DNA of 64,000 bases from Betaproteobacteria bacterium (GCA_016195915.1 JACPYS010000061.1:1-64000); one strand, 5' to 3'; shown: positions 43,369-51,936, numbered from the stretch's first letter. The notes: generated from the letters alone by a model not told the origin. Program-made: numbers and translations.

Positions 43369-44769
43369 CTAGTACCTCGCGTTCCCCGGCGTCCGCGGAA
43401 ACGGAATCGCGTCGCGCACGTTGGATAGCCCGGTGACGTAAGCCACCGTGCGCTCGAATCCCAGCCCGAACCCCGCATGCGGCACCGTGCCATAGCGCCG
43501 CAGATCGCGATACCAGCCGTAGTGTTCCTTGTCCAATCGACTCTCGCCCATGCGTGCGTCAAGCACTTCGAGCCGCTCTTCCCGCTGGCTCCCGCCGATG
43601 ATCTCGCCGATTCCCGGCGCCAAGACATCCATCGCCGCGACGGTCTTGCCGTCGTCGTTCACGCGCATGTAGAACGCCTTGATGCCCTTCGGGTAGTTCA
43701 TCACGATCACGGGTTTCTTCGCGTGCCGCTCGGTCAAATAGCGTTCGTGCTCGGACTGCAGGTCGATGCCCCACTTCACCGGGAACTCGAATTTCTCGTT
43801 CGCCCGCTCCAACACCGCGATCGCTTCGCCATACTCCATGCGCACAAATTCGGATTCCACGATCCCCTGCAACTTCGCAATCAGGCCCTTCTCGATACGC
43901 TCGTCGAAGAAGGCCATGTCTTCCGGGCGCTCGCGCAGCAAAGCACTGAACACATGCTTCAGTAACGACTCCGCCAGACTCGCGTTGTCGGACAGGTCGG
44001 CGAAGGCGATCTCCGGCTCGACCATCCAGAACTCCGCCAGATGCCGGCTGGTGTTCGAATTCTCGGCGCGGAAGGTCGGGCCGAAGGTGTAGACCTTGGA
44101 GAGCGCCAGGCAGTAGGTCTCCACGTTGAGCTGCCCCGACACCGTGAGGAAGGTCTCGCGCGCGAAGAAGTCCTGTGCAAAATCGACCTTGCCGTCCGGC
44201 GTGCGCGGCAGGTGCGCGAGGTCGAGCGTCGATACGCGAAACAGCGCCCCGGCTCCTTCGGCATCCGATGCGGTGATGATCGGCGTGTTGACCCAGAGGA
44301 AACCGTGCTCGTGAAAGAAGCGATGGATGGCCTGCGCGATGGTGTGCCGCACCCGTGTCGCCGCGCCGATCACGTTAGTGCGAGGGCGCAAGTGCGCGAC
44401 CTCGCGCAGAAATTCGAGCGTGTGCGGCTTGGGTTGAATCGGGTAGGAGTCCGGATCTTCCACCCAGCCGACGACCTTCACCGCGCTGGCTTGCATCTCG
44501 AACGGTTGTCCCTTGGCAGGGGACGGCACGATGCTGCCGGTGGCTTCGACCGCGCAGCCCGCAGTCAGGCGCTGCACTTCACTGGCGTAGTTCGCAAGCG
44601 TGTTCGGCGCCACGACCTGGACGGGATGGAACGACGAGCCGTCCGAGACGTGCACGAACGAGATGCCCGCCTTCGAATCGCGCCGGGTGCGCACCCAGCC
44701 TTTGACGGTGACGGGTGCATCTGCGGGTGCACGGCCGGAGAGGATGTCGGAGCAGGAAGTGGAGGACAT
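43369..44769 (-). CDS. asnS: Asparaginyl-tRNA synthetase
   Basis: 466 aa, normal length. N-terminal OB-fold anticodon domain ([22 protein letters not shown]). Class II core: motif 2 [21 protein letters not shown] and motif 3 [15 protein letters not shown] near the C-terminus, with [21 protein letters not shown] between. It charges tRNA-Asn with asparagine. Its presence means the organism need not rely on tRNA-dependent amidation. The last codons recur at 40240-40290. Confidence 0.97.
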   Translation of the reverse strand: MSSTSCSDILSGRAPADAPVTVKGWVRTRRDSKAGISFVHVSDGSSFHPVQVVAPNTLANYASEVQRLTAGCAVEATGSIVPSPAKGQPFEMQASAVKVVGWVEDPDSYPIQPKPHTLEFLREVAHLRPRTNVIGAATRVRHTIAQAIHRFFHEHGFLWVNTPIITASDAEGAGALFRVSTLDLAHLPRTPDGKVDFAQDFFARETFLTVSGQLNVETYCLALSKVYTFGPTFRAENSNTSRHLAEFWMVEPEIAFADLSDNASLAESLLKHVFSALLRERPEDMAFFDERIEKGLIAKLQGIVESEFVRMEYGEAIAVLERANEKFEFPVKWGIDLQSEHERYLTERHAKKPVIVMNYPKGIKAFYMRVNDDGKTVAAMDVLAPGIGEIIGGSQREERLEVLDARMGESRLDKEHYGWYRDLRRYGTVPHAGFGLGFERTVAYVTGLSNVRDAIPFPRTPGNARY

Positions 44770-44838
44770 GTCAGGCGGCGCGACCGAGCAGGAATCAATG
44801 TCGCCGCCGTTACAATGCGCTTCGGCGGTACATCATCA

Positions 44839-45456
44839 ATGACGCATTTTACATACTACCGAACTGTCACCGGAATCCGGTGCAGGGCGCTCCTCGCCCT
44901 GGCCGTGCTGGCGCTCGGCGTGCTAACGCCAATCGGCGATGCGGGACGCACCAGCGCGCAGTCCGCCGTATCCCGGGAGCCCGACGTGCCCTACGAGCCC
45001 ACACCCCACAACGTGGTTGCGGAAATGGTTCGCCTCGCCAGGATGCGCGAAGGTGACCTGGTCTATGACCTCGGCTGCGGGGACGGGCGCGTCGTGATCG
45101 CGGCGATCAGGGAAAGCGGCGCGCACGGTGTGTGCGTCGACATCGATCCCGAGCGCATTCGCGAGAGCCGTGCCAACGCCGCGGCCGCCGGAGTGCCCCA
45201 GCGCATCCGCTTTCTGGAACAGGATTTGTTCGCGACCGAGATACGCGCAGCGACAGTGGTGATGCTTTTCCTGTCACCGGAGGTGAACATGAAGCTGCGT
45301 CCCAAACTATGGCGGGAATTGCGGCCGGGCACGCGCGTCATTTCTTACGTACACGACATGGGCGACTGGAAGCCCGAGAGAATCGTGACGGTGCAGGGCC
45401 GCTGGGGCGAGCGAGCGCTTCACCTCTGGACGATCGACGCATCGCAGGGCAAGTAG
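44839..45456 (+). CDS. Exported SAM-dependent methyltransferase-like protein
   Basis: 205 aa from the ATG at 44839; the longer frame overlaps asnS. A signal peptide or anchor (residues about 14-40, LLALAVLALGVLTPIG) precedes a Rossmann methyltransferase domain with motif I VYDLGCGDGRVVIAA and CVDIDPERIRESRANAA. Proteins of this type (DUF with GCGDGR) are found exported in betaproteobacteria; how SAM is supplied outside the cytoplasm is unclear. Divergent from asnS. Confidence 0.85.
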   Translation: MTHFTYYRTVTGIRCRALLALAVLALGVLTPIGDAGRTSAQSAVSREPDVPYEPTPHNVVAEMVRLARMREGDLVYDLGCGDGRVVIAAIRESGAHGVCVDIDPERIRESRANAAAAGVPQRIRFLEQDLFATEIRAATVVMLFLSPEVNMKLRPKLWRELRPGTRVISYVHDMGDWKPERIVTVQGRWGERALHLWTIDASQGK

Positions 45457-45509
45457 TTCATCGCGCCCGGTTTGGCGTGTACGATCCTACCGGGTCGTCA
45501 AGCATGGCG

Positions 45510-47102
45510 TCACGGATCGATCAGCACGCCCGGATTGAGCAGGCCTTGCGGGTCCAGCGTGCGCTTGGCGGCTTTGAGCACTTCGGCGAACAACGGCGGG
45601 CGCTGGCGGTCGTACCACGGGCGATGATCGCGTCCGACCGCGTGATGGTGCGTGACTGTGCCGCCCCCGGCGATCACCGCGTCGAGCCCCGCGGACTTGA
45701 TCGCATGCCATTGTTCGGCGAGCTTGCCGTGCCGCCCCACTGCGTGGAAGGTGAAATAGGGCGCCGGCCCGTCCGGATAGACGTGTGTGAACCGGCAGGT
45801 GACCTGGCCTTTGTGCCCGGTCGCATCGTGGATCGCCTGCTCGGTCACCGCCTTGATCTTGTCGTGAAAAGTCTCGAACCGCTCCCAGGTGATCGAGGTC
45901 TCGAACGTATCGCCGATGATCCCCCTCTGGATGGTGCGCTCGCGCGCATAGGGCATGCGGATGAAGGCGTTGCGCCAGCGGCCGGTTGCGCCTTTGCGAT
46001 GCGCGTCGGTGCCGTCCGCATGCTCCAGTTCCCCGCCATGATCGCGGCAACATTCCAGCGCGCGTGCCATCCAGGCCTCGAGCGGATGATCGCCCGACTC
46101 GAATGCGAGCACCATGATCGCCGATTTCCCGTCGCCCGCGCCGGTGTTGCAGGCCTCCTGCGGATCGAGGATGCGGCAGTTCGCGGGATAGAGCCCCGCC
46201 TGCGCGATCCTGCGGAGCGCGCGGGCTGCGGTGAAGAAATCCGGAAATCGCACAGCGCCGCCGGCACGAAACTGCGGCCTTGCCTGAAGCCGCATCCAGG
46301 CCTCGGTGATGATGCCCAAAATGCCTTCCGATCCAATCAGCAGCCGGTCGGGACTCGGGCCGGCTCCGGAGCCCGGAAGGCGTCGCGTCTCCATCGTGCC
46401 CTTGGGCGTGACGATGCGCAGCGATTCCACGAGATCGTCGATGTGGGTGTAGAGCGTGGCGAAATGTCCGCCGGAGCGCGTGGCGATCCAGCCGCCCAGT
46501 GTCGAGAACTCGAAGCTCTGCGGAAAGTGCCGCAGGGTGAGGTGATGCGCTTTGAGCTGCGCCTCGAGCGCCGGCCCGAACGCGCCCGCCTCAATGCGCG
46601 CCGCACGCGAGGTAACGTCCACTTCGACGACGCGATGCATCTCGCGCAGATCGATCGTCACCGCCCCCTTGTGCCCGGCGACGCGCGGCTCGACGCCGCC
46701 GACCACGCTCGAGCCGCCGCCGAATGGCGTTACCGAGACCTGCGCCGCGCCCGCCCAGTCGAGCACGGCCTCGACCTCGCGCTCGTTGCGCGGATAGGCG
46801 ACCACGTCTGGCGCCGAAGAATAATCGCCGGCAAGCCCGAGCACGTACTCCGGATAGGATTTTCCGTAAGTGTGCGCGACTCGATCATAGTGCTCCGTGG
46901 ACGCGACCGCGGCGAGCGACCCGGGCGGCTGCACGCGCGGCGGAGCAAGCTCGATCTGCTCGAGCCGCGGCGGCGTGACCTCGTCGAATTCATCGATGCG
47001 GAACCGCTCCCGGATCCGGGTCCAGACGAAGGCCTCCTCTTCCGGCGTGATCCACTCGCCTTCACGACCCCAGCCGAAATGTTTAAGCCTTGCCTGTGCC
47101 AT
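45510..47102 (-). CDS. FAD-binding oxidase, alkyldihydroxyacetonephosphate-synthase/glycolate-oxidase type
   Basis: 530 aa. FAD_binding_4 domain: DVVAYPRNEREVEAVLDWA, VTPFGGGSSVVGGVEP, and FSTLGGWIATRSGGHFATLY. The C-terminal substrate cap contains CRFTHVYPDGPAPYFTF, GGGTVTHHHAVGRDHRPW and the ending LDPQGLLNPGVL. Such flavoproteins oxidise 2-hydroxy acids or make ether-lipid precursors. The HHHAVGRDH motif is typical of alkyl-DHAP-synthase relatives. Substrate unknown. Confidence 0.92.
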   Translation of the reverse strand: MAQARLKHFGWGREGEWITPEEEAFVWTRIRERFRIDEFDEVTPPRLEQIELAPPRVQPPGSLAAVASTEHYDRVAHTYGKSYPEYVLGLAGDYSSAPDVVAYPRNEREVEAVLDWAGAAQVSVTPFGGGSSVVGGVEPRVAGHKGAVTIDLREMHRVVEVDVTSRAARIEAGAFGPALEAQLKAHHLTLRHFPQSFEFSTLGGWIATRSGGHFATLYTHIDDLVESLRIVTPKGTMETRRLPGSGAGPSPDRLLIGSEGILGIITEAWMRLQARPQFRAGGAVRFPDFFTAARALRRIAQAGLYPANCRILDPQEACNTGAGDGKSAIMVLAFESGDHPLEAWMARALECCRDHGGELEHADGTDAHRKGATGRWRNAFIRMPYARERTIQRGIIGDTFETSITWERFETFHDKIKAVTEQAIHDATGHKGQVTCRFTHVYPDGPAPYFTFHAVGRHGKLAEQWHAIKSAGLDAVIAGGGTVTHHHAVGRDHRPWYDRQRPPLFAEVLKAAKRTLDPQGLLNPGVLIDP

Positions 47103-47204
47103 GGGTTCCCCCCGCGTTCATCATTCTCACAGTTAGAGTGCTCATGGTATCGAAGCGGCAACGGCAATCGGGACGCCCTGGCCGTAACGGCATGGGGAAT
47201 TGGA

Positions 47205-47345
47205 TCTTTACGCGAAGTCCATTTCGTACCGGAGCTCGTACTTGCCTTTTGTTTGGAGCACTCTCGGCGCTTTCCGGCTCTTGACCCATCGTCCGGACCT
47301 GCTCTCCCTGCAGGAAGGCTATCACAGGTCGCGGGGCACGCGCGT
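47205..47345 (-). pseudogene. Remnant of a Ser/Thr kinase gene start and its promoter region
   Basis: On the minus strand, about 14 codons read VLQTKGKYELRYEM, clearly matching the first residues of the kinase at 1441 (MLDKIGKYEVRKEI). About 60-80 bases upstream in each copy lies the shared leader stretch GTGATAGCCTTCC plus TAGGGAG/CAGGGAG. After these codons similarity ends. The fragment is all that remains of a duplicated kinase, and it lies downstream of an ABC substrate-binding gene as at 1.4-2 kb. Confidence 0.6.
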
Positions 47346-47443
47346 GATTCGCGCTGCCGGAGTTGCAGCTCGTGCGGGTGACCCGCTTATAGAGGGAGAT
47401 GTAGGTCAGCAGTCGGCCATCAGCCGACATTCGCTAGGACTTA

Positions 47444-49294
47444 ATCGGGATAGGAGAAAGCCTCTCGGCTTCCCCCTCCCACACCACCGGACAGACGGGT
47501 CACGTATCCGGCGGTTCGATGAATTGAATTCCTACCGTGATGCAAGAGCTGGTAGTCCCAAGTTGGTGAAGTAGCGCAATGGTAGCGCGAGCGCCAGCGC
47601 CGGTGTCTTGGACAACCGCCACGGGCCATGAGCCGACTTGCTGGTATTCCACGCGTCGCGGACCGACACCCCGCGCTTGCGCAGTTCCCGGTAGCCCGAT
47701 GGCCCCCATTGTTTCCAGAGATAGCAGCGTAACTTGCGTCGTATCCATTTGTCGATGTCGCGCAGAGGACTCAGCACCTCGGTGATACCGAAGTACGCTT
47801 TCCAACCAAGCAGGGTTACTCTTAGCTCCGCAACGACAGCGCCAATACTGGTGCCTCGTGTACGACGGGTCAGTTCCCGCACACGGGCCTTCAGCTTTTC
47901 GATGGCCTGTTCGGCCACCTTGAGCTTGACCCCGTAGCGGGTGACCGTGAAGCCCAGGAACTTGCGGTTCATGGGCCGATCCACCGCGCTTTTCAGCGGA
48001 TTCACTGTGAGTCGCAGTGATTTGCTGATAAAGCGTGTCACACTGGCCATCACCCGCTCTCCCGCTCTTTTGCTTTTGACCAGAATATTGCAGTCATCGG
48101 CATAGCGGGCGAAACGGTGGCCGCGCCGGTCCAGTTCCCAATCCAGTTCATCCAGTACCACGTTGGCCAACACCGGCGAGAGCGGCCCACCTTGCGGCAC
48201 GCCCATCGTTGTTGCCTCAACGGTCCCCGCCACGTTCACGCCCGCCTTCAGGTACCGATTGATCAGTCGCAACAGTGCGGCATCCGAGCAGCGACTTTTC
48301 AGGCGCGCCATCAGCCGGTCGTGATTGACTTGATCAAAGAAGGATTGCACGTCCGTATCCACCACCCAGCGGTATCCCGCACGAATGTTCGTCTGCACTT
48401 CACGCACGGCTTGATGGGCCGAGCGCTGCGGGCGAAATCCGTAGCTGTGACGGTGAAAATGCGGTTCCCATTGCGCCGATATAACTTGCGCGATCGCCTG
48501 CTGAATGAAGCGGTCCAACACCGTGGGAATGCCCAAGGGGCGGGTCTTCCCATCTGACTTCGGGATGTCCACACGCTTGACCGGTTGCGGCTGGTAACTA
48601 CCCGCCTCCAGTTGCGCGCTTATCTCCAGCCAGTGGTCTCGGAGGTACTGCGGTAGTTCATCGACTGTCATGCCGTCGATACCCGGCGCGCCTTTGTTCT
48701 GGCGCACTTGCTTCAATGCACGCTGCAAATTCGCCCGTTCCAGCACGTGGGCTAGCAGCGCTTCGGGTTGAATCGACTCGGGTTGTCCTGACAATCCAGC
48801 GACGAGTTCATCCTGCGGCTGCGCAGCAGCCTGCTTGCGCAGGTGGTCAGATGCGTTCCCGTCTCTCTTCGTCACGGTCCTTTGCCTTTCATCGTTCGGG
48901 CCTTCGGCGGGGGCACCGCCTACTATGCCTTCTGCTGACCTCTGCCATTCGTTCGGCTCGGCTCGCGCCTTGCCCAGTGGGCGTGGGTTCATTCGCTAGC
49001 GCCAACAGATCCGGCAGATCTCCCGGGGTAAGACACGTTACCTTCCCTGCATAGACGCCGAATTTACAAAGTGCATCCCAGCCGCAGATGGAGGGCTTCG
49101 CGGTCACGTGCCCGCTCGCCCCGGATGCACCACGCCTCATATCCGGTTTTTGTTCATCGTCCCGCAGTTTCGGATTGGACTTCCTCCAGACCTCGCCTCG
49201 CGACGACGCCCTTGCCCTTCTCCTTGCCTTCGGCTCTGCGAAAACCTGGCAGTCGGACTCGCACCGACTAAGTAACGCGCCATACCCGGCGCAC
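47444..49294 (-). mobile_element. Class C group II intron inserted in an attC site
   Basis: Minus-strand boundaries: 5' end GTGCGCCGGG at 49294 (GUGYG consensus) and 3' end ...CTATCCCGAT at 47444 (AY end). Domain V is visible as GAACCGCCGGATACG...CCGGTGGTGTGG (47520-47475 region). Domain VI is the GGGAGGGGGAAGCC/GGCTTTCTCC stem with a bulged A before TCCCGAT. It encodes an intact reverse transcriptase. Removing the 1851 bases rebuilds an R' box, GTTAAGT, in an attC site. Introns of this class splice as RNA and retrohome into DNA hairpins. Confidence 0.88.
47532..48992 (-). CDS. ltrA: Group II intron reverse transcriptase/maturase (LtrA)
   Basis: 486 aa. Reverse transcriptase blocks: PLGIPTVLDRFIQQAI, YGFRPQRSAHQA, VVDTDVQSFFDQVNHDRL, MGVPQGGPLSPVLANVVLDELD and the catalytic FARYADDCNIL. 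Maturase domain X follows (LLGWKAYFGI, WIRRKLRCYLWKQWG, HGPWRLSKTPALALAL). No HNH endonuclease domain is present, as usual for class C introns. It makes the intron splice and copies it into new sites. Frame fully open, so the intron may be active. Confidence 0.95.
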   Translation of the reverse strand: MNPRPLGKARAEPNEWQRSAEGIVGGAPAEGPNDERQRTVTKRDGNASDHLRKQAAAQPQDELVAGLSGQPESIQPEALLAHVLERANLQRALKQVRQNKGAPGIDGMTVDELPQYLRDHWLEISAQLEAGSYQPQPVKRVDIPKSDGKTRPLGIPTVLDRFIQQAIAQVISAQWEPHFHRHSYGFRPQRSAHQAVREVQTNIRAGYRWVVDTDVQSFFDQVNHDRLMARLKSRCSDAALLRLINRYLKAGVNVAGTVEATTMGVPQGGPLSPVLANVVLDELDWELDRRGHRFARYADDCNILVKSKRAGERVMASVTRFISKSLRLTVNPLKSAVDRPMNRKFLGFTVTRYGVKLKVAEQAIEKLKARVRELTRRTRGTSIGAVVAELRVTLLGWKAYFGITEVLSPLRDIDKWIRRKLRCYLWKQWGPSGYRELRKRGVSVRDAWNTSKSAHGPWRLSKTPALALALPLRYFTNLGLPALASR

Positions 49295-49353
49295 ACGTCC
49301 GGCTTCCGGCGCGCGCCGTTTGCGGCGCGTCGTCCTGCAAGCCGCTGTTCGGT
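49295..49353 (-). other. attC site 1, left arm (R' box split by the group II intron)
   Basis: Minus strand: R'' ACCGAAC at 49353-49347, L'' GGCTT, a 7-bp hairpin CGCGCCG/CGGCGCG (49329-49323 and 49318-49312), L' AAGCC, then GT at 49296-49295. The intron follows, and TAAGT resumes at 47443-47439. Joined, R' reads GTTAAGT, a perfect GTTRRRY. The rebuilt site is 64 bases and lies 44 bases after the substrate-binding gene. Confidence 0.75.
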
Positions 49354-49396
49354 GGCATGCGCGCTGACCTACGAGACTGCATTCGGGCAGCGGCGG

Positions 49397-50377
49397 TCAC
49401 TCGATCACCCGGTCGGCGCGATACAGCACGATTTGCGGAATCGTGACGCCGAGCGCGCGGGCGGTCTTCAGGTTGATGACCAGGCCGTAGCGCATCGCCT
49501 CCTCGATCGGCAGATCGCCGGGTCGTGTGCCACGCAGGATGCGATCAACGTAATACGCCACGCGCCGGAAGCCTGTCTGATAGTCCGGGCCGTAGGCAAT
49601 CAATCCGCCTTGGTCCACCATGTCGAGGAACTCGTAAATCGCGGGCAGGCGGTAGCGCTGCGCAAGTGCGATGATCCGGCCCCGCTCGATGAAGAACCGG
49701 ATCGAGCCGGGCACAAGCAGCGCCTCCGCGTTCCGGGTTCGCATCTCCGCGAACGCCCGTTCGATTTCCTCGCCGCTACCCGCGCCGACCGCGATTAGCG
49801 TGACACCGAGACGCGCCGCAGCGTCGCGCACCTCGTCGAGGCCCGCTTCGCCCTGCCGGTCCGAATCGTAGAGAACGGCGACTCGTTTGAGCCGTGGTAG
49901 TGTGTCCTTCAGGATCTCCATGCGCTTGCCGGCGAGCGGAACCGCGCCGAGCGCGACGCCCGTGAGCTGACCGCCTGGGCGCGCGAGGCTCTTGACGAGG
50001 CCTGCCTTGACCGGATCGGAGATCGCTGCGAACACGACCGGAATCGCATTGGTCTCGTCGGTCACCGCGAGCACTGCGAGGTAGCTCGTGGCGAAGATCA
50101 CGTCCGGCTTCGCCGCGACGAGCTCGGCCGCGAGCCTGGGAAAGAGATCCGAGTTGCCGTCCGGGTCGCGCAAGTCAATTGCGAGGTTCTTGCCCTCGAT
50201 CCAGCCCCGCTCGCGCAGGCCGGCCTTCATCGCGTCGATGTATTGGGTGCCCCCTCGGAGATTGGTCACCAGGATGCCGACGCGGCGCACGTTTCCGCTC
50301 TGCTGGGCGCGAGCGAGCGGCGCGACGAGAAGCGCGCCCGACGCGATCAGGAATTGTCTGCGTCGGGCCTGACTCAT
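49397..50377 (-). CDS. ABC-type substrate-binding protein (COG2984/PF04392 family)
   Basis: 326 aa from the ATG at 50377 with AGAGGAG upstream; the open frame upstream runs into attC site 2. Signal peptide with twin-arginine-like RRRQFLIASGALLVAPLARAQ. Family motifs: VRRVGILVTNLRGGTQYIDA, NAIPVVFAAISDPVKAGLVKSLARPGGQLTGV and the C-terminal PIEEAMRYGLVINLKTARALG. No cognate permease or ATPase is adjacent. It sits as a single gene between two attC sites, so it behaves as an integron cassette. A truncated copy is at 1535-2035. Confidence 0.9.
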   Translation of the reverse strand: MSQARRRQFLIASGALLVAPLARAQQSGNVRRVGILVTNLRGGTQYIDAMKAGLRERGWIEGKNLAIDLRDPDGNSDLFPRLAAELVAAKPDVIFATSYLAVLAVTDETNAIPVVFAAISDPVKAGLVKSLARPGGQLTGVALGAVPLAGKRMEILKDTLPRLKRVAVLYDSDRQGEAGLDEVRDAAARLGVTLIAVGAGSGEEIERAFAEMRTRNAEALLVPGSIRFFIERGRIIALAQRYRLPAIYEFLDMVDQGGLIAYGPDYQTGFRRVAYYVDRILRGTRPGDLPIEEAMRYGLVINLKTARALGVTIPQIVLYRADRVIE

Positions 50378-50425
50378 ACTCCTCTTTCCCGAGTGAGTGC
50401 CATCGCGGTCGTCCACCAATATGCC

Positions 50426-50515
50426 ACGGAACGTCATGGTCAACGGCAGGCGCGCGAGGTGTTTCCGAAGAAACTCAAGCCCGCTTTCGCCTGTCCGTTG
50501 CACCTATAGTTGGGC
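50426..50515 (-). other. attC site 2
   Basis: Minus strand: R'' GCCCAAC at 50515-50509 and a degenerate R' GTTCCGT at 50432-50426. The inner arms GGTGCAACGGACAGGCG and CGCCTGCCGTTGACC pair with extra-helical bases, as attC sites do. It matches site 3 at 83 of 90 positions, so the two are closely related. It follows the HigA stop by seven bases. Confidence 0.75.
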
Positions 50516-50522
50516 ATAGCGA

Positions 50523-50822
50523 TTAGATATGATTAGCTTCAGCATGCAGTTTCAAACCAAGCGCCCCGATTACCTTGAGGATGGTATCGAAGCCAGGGCT
50601 ACGCTCGCCTGAAAGTGCTTTGTATAGGCTTTCTCGGGACAGCCCGGCATCTCTTGCAACCTGTGACATACCTTTCGCGCGCGCGATGTCGCCAAGCGCT
50701 TTGGCAATAAATGCAGCATCGCCATTGGCTTCTTCTAAGCAGGCTTCGAGATAGGCAGCCATTTCTTCTTGAGTTCTGAGGTGCTCCGCGACGTCGTAGC
50801 GGGTCGTGGTTATTTTGGTCAT
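50523..50822 (-). CDS. higA: HigA-type antidote protein (HTH antitoxin)
   Basis: 99 aa. C-terminal helix-turn-helix: MSQVARDAGLSRESLYKALSG, then SPGFDTILKVIGALGLKL, the signature of addiction-module antidote proteins. The N-terminal helix region EEMAAYLEACLEEANGD contacts the toxin. The start overlaps the toxin stop by four bases; here the toxin gene comes first, as in higBA. Both lie in one cassette. Confidence 0.93.
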   Translation of the reverse strand: MTKITTTRYDVAEHLRTQEEMAAYLEACLEEANGDAAFIAKALGDIARAKGMSQVARDAGLSRESLYKALSGERSPGFDTILKVIGALGLKLHAEANHI

Positions 50823-51124
50823 TGAGGCTTCTCCGAAAGAATGCGTGCGAACTGCAACGCTGCTTTGATATCTTTAGCCTGAGAGCTTTTGTCTCCACCA
50901 GCCAGGAGGACGATCAGTTCTCGGCCTCGTTTCTTGAAATACACCCGATAGCCTGGGCCATAGTCAATTCGCAATTCCGACACACCCTCACCAACCGGCT
51001 CGACATCACCTGGGTCGCCCGCGGTTAGCCGTTCAATTCGAGCTTGGGCGCGAGCTCTCGCTTTAATATCACGCAGACCGTCGAGCCATTGAATGAAAGA
51101 GTCCGTTTTGCGAACTTCGAGCAT
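50819..51124 (-). CDS. higB: HigB/RelE-family toxin
   Basis: 101 aa. ParE/RelE-superfamily pattern: FIQWLDGLRDIKARARAQARIERL, VGEGVSELRIDYGPGYRVYF, and LIVLLAGGDKSSQAKDIKAAL. These toxins cut mRNA on the ribosome. Start at 51124, nine bases downstream of a palindrome that is a likely operator. Confidence 0.93.
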   Translation of the reverse strand: MLEVRKTDSFIQWLDGLRDIKARARAQARIERLTAGDPGDVEPVGEGVSELRIDYGPGYRVYFKKRGRELIVLLAGGDKSSQAKDIKAALQFARILSEKPQ

Positions 51125-51132
51125 GGGCGCAC

Positions 51133-51150
51133 TGTAGCCATGCGGCTACA
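51133..51150. promoter_or_regulatory. Palindrome upstream of higB (probable autoregulatory operator)
   Basis: TGTAGCC (51133-51139) and GGCTACA (51144-51150) form a perfect 7-bp inverted repeat with a four-base centre, nine bases before the higB start. HigA antidotes commonly bind such palindromes to repress higBA. A related core (TGTAGC) occurs before brnT. Confidence 0.55.
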
Positions 51151-51183
51151 AGCTGTCAAGCGCGCGAAGGCGGTTCCTAAGAT

Positions 51184-51273
51184 GCCCAACGTCATGGTCA
51201 ACGGCAGGCGCGCGAGGTGATTCCGAAGAAACGCAAGCCCGCTTTCGCCTGTCCGTTGCACCTAAAGTTGGGT
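51184..51273 (-). other. attC site 3
   Basis: Minus strand: R'' ACCCAAC at 51273-51267 and R' GTTGGGC at 51190-51184, both perfect consensus boxes. The inner arms GGTGCAACGGACAGGCG and CGCCTGCCGTTGACC pair with bulges, giving the classic folded attC of 90 bases. The stop of the DUF5615 gene lies inside its first bases, a typical cassette feature. Confidence 0.85.
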
Positions 51274-51588
51274 ACCGACTTTCCTCAGTGACTTTGGGGG
51301 CATATGATTCAGCGCCTTCAAAATATCGGGGACCAAGGGCTCAATATCTTTCATCCGATTGCTTCTTGCTACTACAACGAGGATGGCGATCGGCAGTGCG
51401 GAAAGATTCTGCTGGAACTCGATATTCTGGTCAGTTGTTAGAAACACTTCGAACTTCGCAGCCGCCAGCGTCAATAGCTTCCCGTTCTTAATTCCGGCCC
51501 ACCCGCTTTTTGGCACCGTCGTCGTTTCGTGCCAGACCAGGCGTGAAACGAGCCGGCGAGGGACGGGTTCATCAAGCAGGATGCGCAT
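51262..51588 (-). CDS. DUF5615 PIN-like toxin
   Basis: 108 aa from the ATG at 51588. Family pattern: MRILLDEPVPRRLV with the first Asp/Glu pair, TVPKSGWAGIKNGKLLTLAA, and FEVFLTTDQNIEFQQNL with the second acidic site. DUF5615 is a PIN-related nuclease usually paired with DUF433. It overlaps the DUF433 gene by 17 bases and ends within attC site 3. The longer open frame upstream is not family sequence. Confidence 0.9.
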   Translation of the reverse strand: MRILLDEPVPRRLVSRLVWHETTTVPKSGWAGIKNGKLLTLAAAKFEVFLTTDQNIEFQQNLSALPIAILVVVARSNRMKDIEPLVPDILKALNHMPPKSLRKVGTQL

Positions 51589-51790
51589 CAGGCAGCAGCG
51601 CGGCATGCGCCTCTTCGAGTACTGCAACCGCCACGTCGCGACTGACCGACGGAAAATCATCAAGGAATACTTCCAGAGAATCACCGGCTTCGAGGTGATC
51701 GAACAGGGTCTTGATCGGGACTCTTGTCCCAGCAAAGACCGGCGCACCGCTGTGAATCTCCGGATCAACACTGATCAGCTGCTTGTTCAT
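51572..51790 (-). CDS. DUF433 antitoxin
   Basis: 72 aa from the ATG at 51790 with GGAG upstream. DUF433 pattern: ISVDPEIHSGAPVFAGTRVPIKTLFDHLEAG and FLDDFPSVSRDVAVAVLEEA, a winged-helix-like fold (VapB45-type). Placed first in the pair and overlapping the toxin gene. A TATGAT -10-like box lies at 51823-51818. Confidence 0.92.
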   Translation of the reverse strand: MNKQLISVDPEIHSGAPVFAGTRVPIKTLFDHLEAGDSLEVFLDDFPSVSRDVAVAVLEEAHAALLPDAHPA

Positions 51791-51849
51791 GGTCGGACTC
51801 CAGATCGTGCTTGATATATCATAGTAGCGCGCACCTGTGTATTGGCGGT

Positions 51850-51936
51850 GCCCAACGTGTTGTTCTGCGGCGGGCCGAGATGACCGCTGCACTGGCACGA
51901 CGCTGGCGGCCCGTCCGCAGGAACAAAGGGTTCGGC
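51850..51936 (-). other. attC site 4
   Basis: Minus strand: R'' GCCGAAC at 51936-51930 (one mismatch) and R' GTTGGGC at 51856-51850 (perfect). The arms TTGTTCCTGCGGACGGGCC and GGCCCGCCGCAGAACAA pair almost fully with two extra-helical bases. 87 bases. It lies between brnA and the DUF433 gene. Confidence 0.8.

Noticed and set aside
47083-47574. Open frames on both strands between the FAD oxidase and the intron
   Set aside because: They translate leader, kinase remnant and intron domain V/VI in arbitrary frames; no consistent protein.
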